Shown in pieces: positions 52,157 to 61,412 of a stretch of 64,000 bases of DNA (its first letter is position 1; the number at the start of each line of letters is the position of its first letter). The stretch spans positions 2,240,001 through 2,304,000 of the forward strand of contig NC_013959.1 in the NCBI RefSeq assembly GCF_000025705.1, in the 5' to 3' direction. The notes under the pieces are model-generated. The model was not told the DNA's origin. It saw nothing but the letters and a program-made list of their open reading frames with translations, and searched no databases. Source of the stretch: Sideroxydans lithotrophicus ES-1. Lineage in GTDB: Bacteria > Pseudomonadota > Gammaproteobacteria > Burkholderiales > Gallionellaceae. A program made the position numbers and the translations under genes.

Positions 52157-54799
52157 ATGAACGCCCCGGAAAAATCCAGCCATACACCCATGATGCAGCA
52201 GTATCTCCGCATCAAGGCCGAACACAACGACAAACTGCTGTTCTACCGCATGGGCGATTTCTACGAGCTGTTCCATGACGACGCCGTGCGCGCGGCCAAG
52301 CTGCTCGACATCACGCTGACGCAGCGCGGCGCCTCCAACGGATCGCCGATCAAGATGGCGGGCGTGCCCTACCACGCCGCCGAGCAATATCTGGCACGGC
52401 TGGTGAAGATGGGCGAGTCTGTGGCGATATGCGAGCAGATCGGCGACCCCGCCACCAGCAAAGGCCCGGTCGAACGCAAGGTGGTGCGCATCGTCACCCC
52501 CGGCACTGTCACCGACTCAGCCCTGCTGGAAGAGAAGCGCGACAACCTGCTGCTGGCGCTACACCAGCGCAGCGGCAAGCTGGGCCTGGCCTGGCTGAAC
52601 CTCGCCTCCGGCCAGTTCTTCGTGTGCGAGACCGCCACCGACAACCTCGCCGCCGAACTGGAACGCCTGCAGCCTTCCGAGATCCTGCACGCCGAAGATG
52701 CTGCCCTGCAAGCAAGTATTCATGCGGCTTTCAAGACATTGCCAGTCTGGCATTTCGACCTTGAAACGGCTCGCCGCGGCCTGTGCCAGCAATTCGCCAC
52801 CATCGACCTCGCCGGTTTCGGCTGCGACGATTACACGGTTGGACTGGAAGCTGCGGGCGCATTGCTGGGCTACGCCAAGCTCACCCAGGGCCAGAGCATC
52901 AGCCATATCCGCAGCGTGCAGGTCTACAGCGCAGACCGTTATGTGCGCATGGACGCCGCCACCCGGCGCAATCTGGAGATCACCCAGACACTGCGCGGCG
53001 AGCCTGCGCCCACCCTGCTCTCGCTGCTCGACACCTGCGCCACCAACATGGGCAGCAGATTGCTGGCGAACTGGCTGCATCATCCGCTGCGCGACCGAAA
53101 CGTGCTGGGAGCAAGGCTGGAAGCGGTCGAACAACTCTTACTCCCCTCGCCCTCAGGGAGAGGGGCTGGGGGTGAGGGAAGAAATGGTGAAGTACACACC
53201 GAGAGTTCCCTCACCCCAGCCCTCTCCCAAGGGGCGAGGGAGCTTTACCCCCAAGTCCACGACCAGCTCAAACCCAGCGTCGATGTAGAACGCATCACCG
53301 CACGCATCGCATTAAGATCGGCCCGTCCACGCGACCTGTCCGGCCTGCGCGACACGCTGCTCACCTTGCCGCAACTGCACGCCGCGCTGGCGCGGTGCGA
53401 TGCCGCGCTCATCCAGCAGCTGGCCGACGCCCTGGTTGCCGATCACACATTGGTTGAGTTGCTTCAGAAAACCATCAAACCCGAACCCTCTTCCGTGTTG
53501 CGCGAAGGCTCCGTCATCGCCGACGGCTTCGACCCCGAACTGGACGAACTACGTGGCATCCAGACCAACTGCGGCGATTTCCTGATGGAGCTGGAACTGC
53601 GCGAACGCGCCCGCACCGGCATCGACAAGCTGAAGGTGGAATACAACCGCGTGCACGGCTTCTACATCGAGGTGAGCTTCGCCAATGCAGACAAGGTGCC
53701 GGACGACTATCGCCGCCGCCAGACGCTGAAGAACGTCGAGCGCTACATCACGCCGGAATTGAAAGCCTTCGAGGACAAGGCGCTCTCTGCCAACGACCGC
53801 GCCCTGGCGCGCGAGAAATTCCTCTACGAACAACTGCTCGACCAACTCGCGCCGTTCATCCCGCAACTGCAGCGCATCGCTGCCGCCATCGCCGAACTGG
53901 ACGTGCTTGCCACATTCGCCGAGCGCGCTGCCACGCTGAATTTCAGCGCGCCGCAGTTCGCCGACGACGCGCAGATCAACATCGTCAAAGGCCGGCATCC
54001 GGTGGTGGAAGCACAGGTAGACCAGTTCACGCCCAACGACACCACGCTCAACGACGCGCGCCGCACTCTGCTCATCACCGGCCCCAACATGGGCGGTAAA
54101 TCCACTTACATGCGCCAGGTCGCCATCATCGCGCTGCTCGCGCATGTCGGCTGCTTCGTGCCCGCACAGGAAGCCGTGCTCGGCGAGATCGACCAGATCT
54201 TCACCCGCATCGGCGCATCGGACGACTTAGCCTCGGGACGCTCCACCTTCATGGTCGAGATGACCGAGGCCGCCAACATCCTGCACAACGCCACCGACAA
54301 GAGCCTGGTGCTGGTAGACGAGATCGGCCGCGGCACCAGCACCTTCGACGGTTTGGCTTTGGCCTACGCCATCGCCCGCCACCTGCTGGAACTCAACCGC
54401 AGCTACACCCTGTTCGCCACCCACTATTTCGAACTCACGCGCCTAGCCGAGGAATTCAAACAACTCGCCAACGTCCACCTCGCCGCCATCGAACACCAGC
54501 ACAGCATCGTCTTCCTGCACTCTGTCAACGAAGGCGCCGCCAGCCAAAGCTACGGCCTGCAAGTCGCCGCACTCGCAGGCGTGCCGAACAGCGTCATCCG
54601 CTCTGCAAAAAAACAACTGGTGAAACTGGAACAGAACAGTGCCGCGCAAAACCCGCAGGGCGACCTGTTCACCGCCGCACCCGAAGCACCGGAGCCGGAA
54701 GAACATCCGCTGCTGTCGGCGCTACGCGATTTGCAGCCGGATGAGATGAGTCCGAAGGAAGCGTTGGAGAGGATTTATCAGTTGAAAAAGATGGTGTAG
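52157..54799 (+). CDS. mutS: DNA mismatch repair protein MutS, with an in-frame repeat insertion
   Basis: 880 aa; E. coli MutS has 853. Mismatch-binding Phe35-x-Glu37 ([10 protein letters not shown]), connector, core ([20 protein letters not shown]), clamp ([11 protein letters not shown]) and ATPase domain ([38 protein letters not shown]) are all intact. Residues ~328-362 ([12 protein letters not shown] to [11 protein letters not shown]) are not MutS-like. They are encoded by two inverted copies of the palindromic family also found in mfd. The insert lies early in the core domain between EAVEQLL and the DVERI segment. The C-terminus ends in a normal dimerisation tail. Confidence 0.96.
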   Translation: MNAPEKSSHTPMMQQYLRIKAEHNDKLLFYRMGDFYELFHDDAVRAAKLLDITLTQRGASNGSPIKMAGVPYHAAEQYLARLVKMGESVAICEQIGDPATSKGPVERKVVRIVTPGTVTDSALLEEKRDNLLLALHQRSGKLGLAWLNLASGQFFVCETATDNLAAELERLQPSEILHAEDAALQASIHAAFKTLPVWHFDLETARRGLCQQFATIDLAGFGCDDYTVGLEAAGALLGYAKLTQGQSISHIRSVQVYSADRYVRMDAATRRNLEITQTLRGEPAPTLLSLLDTCATNMGSRLLANWLHHPLRDRNVLGARLEAVEQLLLPSPSGRGAGGEGRNGEVHTESSLTPALSQGARELYPQVHDQLKPSVDVERITARIALRSARPRDLSGLRDTLLTLPQLHAALARCDAALIQQLADALVADHTLVELLQKTIKPEPSSVLREGSVIADGFDPELDELRGIQTNCGDFLMELELRERARTGIDKLKVEYNRVHGFYIEVSFANADKVPDDYRRRQTLKNVERYITPELKAFEDKALSANDRALAREKFLYEQLLDQLAPFIPQLQRIAAAIAELDVLATFAERAATLNFSAPQFADDAQINIVKGRHPVVEAQVDQFTPNDTTLNDARRTLLITGPNMGGKSTYMRQVAIIALLAHVGCFVPAQEAVLGEIDQIFTRIGASDDLASGRSTFMVEMTEAANILHNATDKSLVLVDEIGRGTSTFDGLALAYAIARHLLELNRSYTLFATHYFELTRLAEEFKQLANVHLAAIEHQHSIVFLHSVNEGAASQSYGLQVAALAGVPNSVIRSAKKQLVKLEQNSAAQNPQGDLFTAAPEAPEPEEHPLLSALRDLQPDEMSPKEALERIYQLKKMV
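53141..53242. repeat. Inverted repeat pair inserted in frame in mutS
   Basis: The unit at 53141-53178 (ending GGGCTGGGGGTGAGGG) is the inverse of the unit at 53208-53242 (starting CCCTCACCCCAGCCCTCTCC). A 29-bp spacer lies between. The same family is at 27173-27251 in mfd. The combined insertion preserves the mutS frame. Confidence 0.88.
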
Positions 54800-54863
54800 C
54801 AAAGCATCCCAAAAGAATTCAACTCCGGTAACATTGACCCCGCTGCTCCACCCGGGCACCCCT

Positions 54864-56582
54864 ATGCAATGTGTTAATTCATTCTTGGGCATCTGTTTTG
54901 TTCCCGTCACTTCGACGGCGAGCATATTCGGGTTCAAAGATTTCATCTCTGCACTTGCCTTACTCATTATCATCTACACGATATCCGATGTGCGATATCG
55001 GTTCCGCATAGCGGTCTCACCCACACCGCTATACAAGATCAGCTATTGGCTCATCGCACTAATTGGATTTGGTACATTGCTAACCGACATTTGGATTAGC
55101 GAGAAATGGCTCGTGCCAAACATCCTCATCAGCGCTGCGATCTGGCAAGGGATATTGGCTGCACTATTTCTCGGACTGGTTATCACATGGATGCACTACG
55201 CGTTCATCAAACCAACGATCTTCGGGCGCAATAACTACTACCAGTATGCACAAGAACTTTATCGTATTGTGTTGAAAGGATCGGAGACAGAACTTCCAAT
55301 CATCGCTCACGAACTCGCGTATTCTGCTGAATCACTGGTCACTTTCGCTGCAGGATTGAACAAGGCTAAAACTGAGGCAAAAGATAAGCTGAAACCATGC
55401 GCTGAAGGTTACGCAAACGATATGTTGTTACTTATCGCCAATCGAAAGCTCTGTAGACATATTGTGGCCTCATCTCCTATTACGGCTATCCGATTCCTCG
55501 ATGCTGTCGCCGAATCAAAGGCATTCCACGTTCCCATTGGCTTATTTGCTAAGAACGTATCTACCGAAGCGATTCAAAACAAAGACTCCAGTTTGTACCA
55601 TGAGGACGATGGATATAACTCGGGGCTGCTTGGTTACATCAAACCACTTAGTCAAGCTCTTTATGGGAACTACAAACTGGTGGAAGCCCTTCAGAATCAT
55701 TCCCCGCTCGATATCGATTACAAATCAGTTTGGGCTTGGAACGCTGATCAATTCGAGGCTTATTGTCGCGCTGTGCAGATGACACTCAAGAACTATTTGG
55801 ATGATGGACATTGGGGTCAACATTCCTACGTCTTGACTGGAGCTCTGGGCAATATTCACGAAACCTGCAATCGCGCTATCTGGGATATCAAAAAGTCTGA
55901 CGACGACTACGTTGGCGATGCATGGCATCGCCTCGATGCTGGCGTGGATTTCATAAAGAACAGCATAAATGCGATTGACCAACTGAAGCCTCAGCCGGAG
56001 GCGCGTACCTTGCGGATTCACCATCGAGAACGCAATCGACTTATGAATGAGGACTTCTACGACAGGCTCGCCGAGGCCATGTTTAAAATCATACATTCTG
56101 CGGCTTTAATCGACGGACCGTCAGACAAGGCATGGAGTATCCATCACAATTCCGTATGGGGTGATTTTTTCGGGCTCAGCAATGAAGGGCGAGCTTGGAA
56201 AATCGTTCAATTCAAGCTGCGCCGGCTGCTCTATGATGAAATACAGAGCATCGAATCTTCGCCAAACTACAAAAATGCACGCTTGCTGGGCATTTGTTTG
56301 AACGTCATGGGCCTGAAGATGGGAAAACGCTCAGGCTACGGTCGAGATTGTGCAGCCCTTAAAGCGGTAATACTGGCATTGACGCAGAGAAACTATCTGC
56401 ACTTGCGACAAGTAAACACAGAGATTGCAGATGCCTGCCTAATTGGAGGCATTACTTTCGATGCTGATCAATCACGGCTGGTCAAGACCTACGCAAAAGG
56501 GCTGCGACCAGAACCGGACAGAGAGTACTTACTACTTCAGCAACCGGCGGAGCTAAAAGGGTCAGCTTCGCATTTCCTTTAG
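54864..56582 (+). CDS. Unknown membrane-anchored protein of an accessory insert
   Basis: 572 aa from the ATG at 54864; a TTG ten codons upstream is also in frame and neither has a ribosome site. Three N-terminal membrane helices (FISALALLIIIYTISDVRY, ISYWLIALIGFGTLLTDIWI, AAIWQGILAALFLGLVITWM) are followed by a ~460-residue, mainly helical soluble part with no motif I recognise. The gene is visibly richer in A+T than its neighbours. Its last eight codons (to KGSASHFL) are made by an 18-bp direct repeat, so the original C-terminus may be lost. No function is assigned. Confidence 0.6.
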   Translation: MQCVNSFLGICFVPVTSTASIFGFKDFISALALLIIIYTISDVRYRFRIAVSPTPLYKISYWLIALIGFGTLLTDIWISEKWLVPNILISAAIWQGILAALFLGLVITWMHYAFIKPTIFGRNNYYQYAQELYRIVLKGSETELPIIAHELAYSAESLVTFAAGLNKAKTEAKDKLKPCAEGYANDMLLLIANRKLCRHIVASSPITAIRFLDAVAESKAFHVPIGLFAKNVSTEAIQNKDSSLYHEDDGYNSGLLGYIKPLSQALYGNYKLVEALQNHSPLDIDYKSVWAWNADQFEAYCRAVQMTLKNYLDDGHWGQHSYVLTGALGNIHETCNRAIWDIKKSDDDYVGDAWHRLDAGVDFIKNSINAIDQLKPQPEARTLRIHHRERNRLMNEDFYDRLAEAMFKIIHSAALIDGPSDKAWSIHHNSVWGDFFGLSNEGRAWKIVQFKLRRLLYDEIQSIESSPNYKNARLLGICLNVMGLKMGKRSGYGRDCAALKAVILALTQRNYLHLRQVNTEIADACLIGGITFDADQSRLVKTYAKGLRPEPDREYLLLQQPAELKGSASHFL

Positions 56583-56590
56583 CCAGCCCC

Positions 56591-56705
56591 TCACTCCACA
56601 ACCTGATACGGCTCCATAGCCACCCTTTCAACCCGCTCGCCGAGCATGACCACTTTCCCTTCCTGCCTACTGTCACCCGTTTCGCTGAATTCAAAACGAT
56701 AGACG
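56591..56705 (-). pseudogene. 3' remnant of a DUF3301 gene
   Basis: The minus-strand translation (YRFEFSETGDSRQEGKVVM ... MEPYQVVE, stop) matches the last ~38 residues of the intact DUF3301 gene at 59401-59718, with DNA similarity of roughly 80% by eye. The upstream two thirds are absent and the homology breaks at 56705. This marks a partial duplication of the locus beside the accessory insert. Confidence 0.8.
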
Positions 56706-56764
56706 CCTTCATGGCCGATATTCCGGTTATGCTCTTGGTCAAGCCAACCACGGAAGGTGAAAAT

Positions 56765-57601
56765 ATGATCGACTTATTTTCCGAACAATGGATGACCGCC
56801 CTGAAGAATGCATGGAACTCAGCTCCCCAGGTCTACGAGCCCTTGCAGAAGGCATTGTTTTCTTCCCGAGTCGGGTACGGTTTCATTGGGGAACCCCAGC
56901 CGCGGGGTGTACTCGTCATTGAAGACGGAATGGCGACTTCGACGCTTTCCGGTATCAACAGCGGCGAGGTCGATTGGGATCTGCGCGCAACAGAAGACAA
57001 CTGGAAGAGCTGGATCGAGAATGGTTTCTCGCTTTACAACCTGGGCATTGCATTCGCCACCCATCAGTTGCAGTTCCAAAAAGGCGATTACGCCCAGATG
57101 CTGAAGAACCCGCTGCTGAGCCGGCCCTTCGTAAGGCACTTTGAACTGTTCGAGAACATTCAGACCTATCAGACCAACTCGGGACTCCTGTACCGGCTAG
57201 GGCTGAAAAAGAAGAAGGGTGTGATCGAATCGGATAACTCCGGCCAGCGCTCCGGATTGGATCTGTTGGAAGCGATTCAGGCTCATATCAAATGGAAAGC
57301 GCGTTTCCAGAATGCTATCACTGGCGAATCGAAGGAGGTTTTCAATCCCGGAGATGTCTATGTTGATACGGCATGCGAGCTGGGTAAATGGATCCATAGC
57401 CCTTTTTCCGAGATCTTCCACGACCAACCTCATTTTGAAAACCTCAAGAACACCCACGCCGAGTTTCACAAGCACGCTGGCGACATCGTAATCAAGATTC
57501 AAAGCGGTTCGAGGGAAAGTCTGGATCAGTCGATAGACGAGTTCAATCGCATTTCTCGCAGTTTGATTCGTGATCTGCATGAGCTAGCCAAGTTCATGTA
57601 G
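56765..57601 (+). CDS. SCP2-like plus CZB zinc-binding domain protein
   Basis: 278 aa from the ATG at 56765 (GGAAGG eight bases upstream). Residues ~20-150 resemble an SCP2 sterol-carrier-like fold (GVLVIEDGMATSTLSGINSG, DWDLRATEDNWKSWIENG). Residues ~180-275 form a CZB domain with the 3His/Cys zinc site: His in QAHIKWKARFQNAI, Cys in DTACELGKWI, His in KNTHAEF and His in FHKHAGD. CZB domains usually sit on chemoreceptors or diguanylate cyclases and sense zinc or hypochlorite. Here no output domain is attached. The gene is flanked by 18-bp direct repeats. Confidence 0.7.
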   Translation: MIDLFSEQWMTALKNAWNSAPQVYEPLQKALFSSRVGYGFIGEPQPRGVLVIEDGMATSTLSGINSGEVDWDLRATEDNWKSWIENGFSLYNLGIAFATHQLQFQKGDYAQMLKNPLLSRPFVRHFELFENIQTYQTNSGLLYRLGLKKKKGVIESDNSGQRSGLDLLEAIQAHIKWKARFQNAITGESKEVFNPGDVYVDTACELGKWIHSPFSEIFHDQPHFENLKNTHAEFHKHAGDIVIKIQSGSRESLDQSIDEFNRISRSLIRDLHELAKFM

Positions 57602-57742
57602 GCTGTGCCATCCGCTGAGAGGCCATTAGGGTCAGCTTCGCATTTGATTTTCAGTAGAACAATCAGGAGCAGACCACAACTCCCCGCGCCACCCCTCCAA
57701 CCTCTCATCCAAACACCCCTACTACCCGTACCCATTTTTATT

Positions 57743-57756
57743 GCCTGAGCTCAGGC
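57743..57756. repeat. 14-bp perfect palindrome before selO
   Basis: GCCTGAGCTCAGGC is fully self-complementary and lies 87 bp before the selO ATG. It could be an operator or the edge of a repeat. The 241-bp gap (57602-57842) otherwise holds only the second 18-bp direct repeat and pyrimidine-rich sequence. Confidence 0.4.
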
Positions 57757-57842
57757 GTAGGATGTTTTCCACGGAGGGCATCAGCCCTGCCGTCCTTGGC
57801 GATGCATGCGCATCGCGCCCTATTCCATTACAGGCTGACACC

Positions 57843-59330
57843 ATGTCCACCATAGATAAACAGACCGGTTTGCGTCTGGATAACCAGTTCGCCCGAGAGG
57901 TGCAATGCATGTATGTGCGCTGGCAACCCGAGCCAGCGCCTGCGCCGCGCTGGCTGCAATTCAACGATGCACTTGCACAAGAGCTGGGGCTGGATGCGCA
58001 GGCATTGCGCAGTGATGCTGGGCTTGCGGTGTTTTCCGGGCAGCGCATCCCCGAGGGGGCAGAGCCGGTGGCGCAGGCTTATGCCGGTCACCAGTTCGGG
58101 CATTACTCGCCGCGTTTGGGTGATGGGCGTGCGTTGTTGCTGGGCGAGATCGTCAATGCCTCCAGACACCGCTTCGATCTTGCGCTGAAGGGTTCCGGCC
58201 CCACGCCTTTTGCACGCAATGGTGATGGCAAGGCGGCGGTGGGGCCGGTGCTGCGCGAGTTCCTGATCGCCGAAGCGATGCATGCGCTGGGTGTGCCGAC
58301 GACGCGGGTGCTGGCGGCGGTGGCGACGGGCGAATCGGTGCGCCGCGAAAGGGCCTTGCCCGGTGCGGTACTCGCGCGTGTGGCTGCCAGCCATCTGCGC
58401 GTGGGCAGTTTTGAATATGCGGCGCGCGCCGAGGATGCCGCGTTGCTGGGCCGCCTCGCCGAGCATGCCATCACGCGCCATGCGCCGCACTTGCAGGGCC
58501 AGCCGCAGCGCCATCTCGGCTTGCTGGAGCAGGTGGTGGAACGCCAGGCACAGTTGATCGCGCAATGGATGGGGTTGGGTTTCATCCACGGGGTGATGAA
58601 CACCGACAACATGACCATCTCCGGCCAGACCATCGACTACGGGCCTTGCGCGTTCATGGAGCATTTCGATCCCGAGGAGGTGTTCAGTTCGATCGACCAC
58701 GATGGGCGCTATGCCTGGGCCAACCAGCCTGCCATCGCGCACTGGAACCTTTCGCGTCTGGCCGAGACGCTGTTGACGCTGATCGACACCGATGCGGATC
58801 GCGCAGGCGCGCTGGCGATGGCGGCCATCGGGAAGTTTGAGAAGCAGTTGTCTGCGCACTGGTCGGCGTTGCTGCGCAGCAAGGTGGGGCTGCCGGATGG
58901 TGGCGAAGCGGCAGACCTCCTCGCCACCGAATTCATGCATCTGTTGCAACGCTATGAGGTGGACTTCACGCTGGGCTGGCGTCGGCTGGGCGATGCTGCC
59001 GCTGGCAACGAAGCGCCGCTGCGCGCATTGTTCGGTGCGCATGCTGCCGCGCTGGAAGATTGGTTTGCACGCTGGCGGGCGATGTTCGGCACCGTGCCGG
59101 GGGCCGAGCGCGCACAGGCAATGGCGAAGGTGAACCCCATGGTCATTCCGCGCAACCATCTGGTCGAGCAGGCGTTGGCGGCGGCTTCTGACTACGACGA
59201 CCTTGCTCCGTTCGAGCGCCTGCTGGACGCGGTGCGCCGACCGTTCGAGCCGCGCGATGACGATGATATCTACATCCAGCCCGCGTCGCGCGAAGAGACG
59301 GCGAGCTACCGCACGTTCTGCGGGACCTGA
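57843..59330 (+). CDS. selO: Protein adenylyltransferase SelO (YdiU)
   Basis: 495 aa from the ATG at 57843. Pseudokinase fold with YAGHQFGHYSPRLGDGRALL near residue 80, ALKGSGPTPFARNGDGKAAV, the metal region MNTDNMTISGQTIDYGPCAF and NPMVIPRNHLVEQAL near the C-terminus. SelO transfers AMP to Ser/Thr/Tyr of redox-related proteins. It lacks the C-terminal selenocysteine of eukaryotic forms; the end is YRTFCGT, with a Cys three from the end as in bacterial relatives. Confidence 0.94.
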   Translation: MSTIDKQTGLRLDNQFAREVQCMYVRWQPEPAPAPRWLQFNDALAQELGLDAQALRSDAGLAVFSGQRIPEGAEPVAQAYAGHQFGHYSPRLGDGRALLLGEIVNASRHRFDLALKGSGPTPFARNGDGKAAVGPVLREFLIAEAMHALGVPTTRVLAAVATGESVRRERALPGAVLARVAASHLRVGSFEYAARAEDAALLGRLAEHAITRHAPHLQGQPQRHLGLLEQVVERQAQLIAQWMGLGFIHGVMNTDNMTISGQTIDYGPCAFMEHFDPEEVFSSIDHDGRYAWANQPAIAHWNLSRLAETLLTLIDTDADRAGALAMAAIGKFEKQLSAHWSALLRSKVGLPDGGEAADLLATEFMHLLQRYEVDFTLGWRRLGDAAAGNEAPLRALFGAHAAALEDWFARWRAMFGTVPGAERAQAMAKVNPMVIPRNHLVEQALAAASDYDDLAPFERLLDAVRRPFEPRDDDDIYIQPASREETASYRTFCGT

Positions 59331-59400
59331 GGGTTGACTGTAGAATCGCCACCGCCGTCCCGACACCATGTGAGGTAGCTCCCCATTGCCTTGCGCGCCC

Positions 59401-59718
59401 TCACTCCAATATCTGATACGGCTCCATGGCAACCCTTTCAACCCGGTCGCCAAGCATCACCACCTTCCCCTCCCTCCGGCTATCGCCTGTTTCGCTGAAT
59501 TCGAAGCGATAGGTGCGACGCAATACCCGACGACCGTTCGCATCGCGCGCCAGCGCCAAGTGGCTGCTGGCAACGGTATCGTCCAGAAATTGAACGTCCA
59601 TCCTGTTGCAGGCTCGCCTGCCGGCTTCGCGTGCAAGCTCGAGGATGCGTATGCTGTGCAGCCAGAACCAGCCTCCCAGTCCCAATACTGTCAGTAGCAA
59701 CAAGCTCGCAAAGTCCAC
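59401..59718 (-). CDS. DUF3301 membrane-anchored protein
   Basis: 105 aa. One N-terminal membrane helix (FASLLLLTVLGLGGWFWLHS) then a small conserved domain (REAGRRACNRMDVQFLDDTV, LRRTYRFEFSETGDSRREG). Function unknown. It converges with selO. Its last third is duplicated as a remnant at 56591-56705. Confidence 0.85.
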   Translation of the reverse strand: MDFASLLLLTVLGLGGWFWLHSIRILELAREAGRRACNRMDVQFLDDTVASSHLALARDANGRRVLRRTYRFEFSETGDSRREGKVVMLGDRVERVAMEPYQILE

Positions 59719-59758
59719 CGTGAGTCCCGATATGAAATGTCGATCGAGAGGCCGCAGT

Positions 59759-59950
59759 TCAGCCCAGTGGGGCGAAGCGCGGTACGGTCTGCCCCTGGTG
59801 TTGCACTGTCTCGAAGAAGGCAGTCTTGGGGCGCGTCCAGATCATGCCTTCTTCAGACTTGTAGACCATCATGAAGATGTTCGGGTCGGCCTCCAGCTTC
59901 GCCTCGCAGACGATCTCGTAGATGCCGCCCTTGTAGTGCCGGTATTTCAT
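59759..59950 (-). CDS. DUF1653 small protein
   Basis: 63 aa. The DUF1653 pattern YRHYKGGIYEIVCEAKLEAD, MMVYKSEEGMIWTRPKTAFF and RFAPLG at the end is complete. The family is found as a stand-alone beta-barrel-like protein of unknown function. It lies 40 bp upstream of the DUF3301 gene on the same strand. Confidence 0.85.
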   Translation of the reverse strand: MKYRHYKGGIYEIVCEAKLEADPNIFMMVYKSEEGMIWTRPKTAFFETVQHQGQTVPRFAPLG

Positions 59951-60075
59951 TCAATCTTCTCCTCGCGCTGCAACTGCACCGATTCTGGCACAACTCCCGA
60001 ATCAAAGGATCAGGCTCGAATCGATTTTCGATAAACTATGCTCCTGACCATTACCGGTTCCCGATCTGGCAACCC

Positions 60076-60609
60076 ATGACCACACTCATCGCCCTGCTGC
60101 GCGGCATCAATGTCGGCGGCAACAACAAGTTGCCGATGAAGGAGCTGTCTGCTCTGCTGACGGAGATGGGATTGTGCGATGTGCAAACGTACATACAGAG
60201 CGGCAATGTGGTGTTCGGTTGCGACCTGAAGAACAAGGCAACGCTGGCGGCAAAGATCAGCGCGGCGATCAAGGCACAGCATGGCTTTGCGCCGCACATC
60301 CTGCTGCTGGATGCGGCGGAGTTGAAAAAGGCGATGGCGGGCAATCCTTACCCGGAAGCCGAGTCCGAACCCAAATCGCTGCACCTGTTCTTTCTGGATG
60401 AGGTACCGCAGCAGCCTGACCTGAAGTCACTGGAAGCCATCAAGACCCCCAGCGAACGCTTCAAGCTGGCGGGCAAGGTGTTCTATCTGCACGCCCCGGA
60501 TGGCGTCGGCAACTCCAAACTTGCAGCGCGAGCCGAAAGACTGCTTGGCGTGGCAGCCAGTGCGCGCAACTGGAACACGGTGTGCAAACTGGCGGAGATG
60601 GCTGCCTGA
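60076..60609 (+). CDS. DUF1697 family protein
   Basis: 177 aa. Family hallmarks ALLRGINVGGNNKLPMKEL, VQTYIQSGNVVF, LHLFFLDEVP and ARNWNTVCKLAEMAA at the C-terminus. DUF1697 proteins are small cytosolic alpha/beta proteins of unknown role, common as single genes. It diverges from the DUF1653 gene. Confidence 0.88.
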   Translation: MTTLIALLRGINVGGNNKLPMKELSALLTEMGLCDVQTYIQSGNVVFGCDLKNKATLAAKISAAIKAQHGFAPHILLLDAAELKKAMAGNPYPEAESEPKSLHLFFLDEVPQQPDLKSLEAIKTPSERFKLAGKVFYLHAPDGVGNSKLAARAERLLGVAASARNWNTVCKLAEMAA

Positions 60610-60983
60610 GCTTTCCTATCTGGCCTGGTATTAAAGGGGAAAACATCTCATCAGCTCCGCCAACGGATGCTCTGCACGACCAGAACGTGACACACCAGCT
60701 TGCCCGGAATGCCCGTCAATAGGCGATCTTCAGGCTATCGCCTGACGCAGCCTCCCCCAGGCCAAAGCCTGAAAAAGAAACCGGTTCGGGTATTTTTGTC
60801 TTGCCGCGTCATCCGCCATCGCCCCGAAAACGTTATTGGAAGTGCATTTGGCCGATCCTGGTCAGATGCGGCTACTGGTTCGGCCAGCGGTGAAATACCG
60901 GATATTGCTTATGTATTTCATCTGCCCGTTCCGCTAGTATGCAATCGGGGTGTGGTTTTGCTGCCCCAGCAAGGAGGTGTGTC
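60610..60983 (+). other. 374-bp gap with two hairpins
   Basis: No gene is supported here. Two stem-loops stand close together: AGGCGAT with ATCGCCT (60721-60743), and CAGGC-CAAA-GCCTG followed by GAAAAAGAAA (60758-60771). Between them is GACGCAGCCTCC. It may be the terminator of the DUF1697 gene or a leader of the small gene at 60984. A rough likeness to the c-di-GMP-I riboswitch core was considered and not accepted. Confidence 0.4.
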
Positions 60984-61193
60984 ATGGCTACCATTGTGCT
61001 GGATATGGATGGATGCGATATCGCACATGAGCAACTGATGCTTGAAGAGTATGGCGAGGAAGTGATGAGTGCGGGATGGATTCCGCCGCGTACGCTGAAG
61101 GGCGAAAACGAGGTTGCACTCGCTATCGCCCCGGTGGAGCCGGCCGATACCGGCGAGTTCTTCCTGTCCACTGCCTTCCCGCAATGCCCGTGA
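60984..61193 (+). CDS. Small acidic protein of unknown function
   Basis: 69 aa with an excellent ribosome site (AAGGAGG seven bases before the ATG at 60984), which argues that it is real although no family is recognised. The sequence is acidic (LMLEEYGEEVMSAGWIP), has no membrane segment and has two Cys. It starts MATIVLDMDGCDIAHE, superficially like a HAD motif I (DMDG) but far too short for that fold. Function unknown. Confidence 0.6.
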   Translation: MATIVLDMDGCDIAHEQLMLEEYGEEVMSAGWIPPRTLKGENEVALAIAPVEPADTGEFFLSTAFPQCP

Positions 61194-61412
61194 ACAGGCA
61201 TTCTATAGACTGCTAGCTGTTCAGCACCGCCTGGGCAGCTGGAGTATCTGTTTCAACGAACCTCGATCGACGAGGCCGGGTTCGAGTCACTTTCGATAAA
61301 ACACGGCCTTGGTCAATTCCATCCTTTCTCCCGAAAGCCGATGAACACTCTCATCGTCCTGCTGCACAGCAGCGATACCCAGCCTGCAGCAAACCGCCGG
61401 AACTGCATTTGC

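Larger units (their letters stand above)
56558..57645. repeat. 18-bp direct repeats around the DUF3301 remnant and the CZB gene
   Basis: AGGGTCAGCTTCGCATTT occurs at 56558-56575 and 57628-57645, 1070 bp apart and in the same orientation. A reversed TTGACCCC lies at the other edge of the insert (54834-54841). GGGTCA/TGACCC ends of this kind are often seen beside REP-associated tyrosine transposases, but no transposase is present. Confidence 0.7.

Noticed and set aside
56482-56751. Minus-strand frame of 89 codons across the DUF3301 remnant
   Set aside because: It is in a different frame from the DUF3301 homology and has no family match.
60715-60800. Possible c-di-GMP-I (GEMM) riboswitch, because of GACGCAGCCTCC next to hairpins
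   Set aside because: The GCAAACC block, GNRA tetraloop and receptor expected for the class are missing, and the downstream gene has no link to cyclic-di-GMP.
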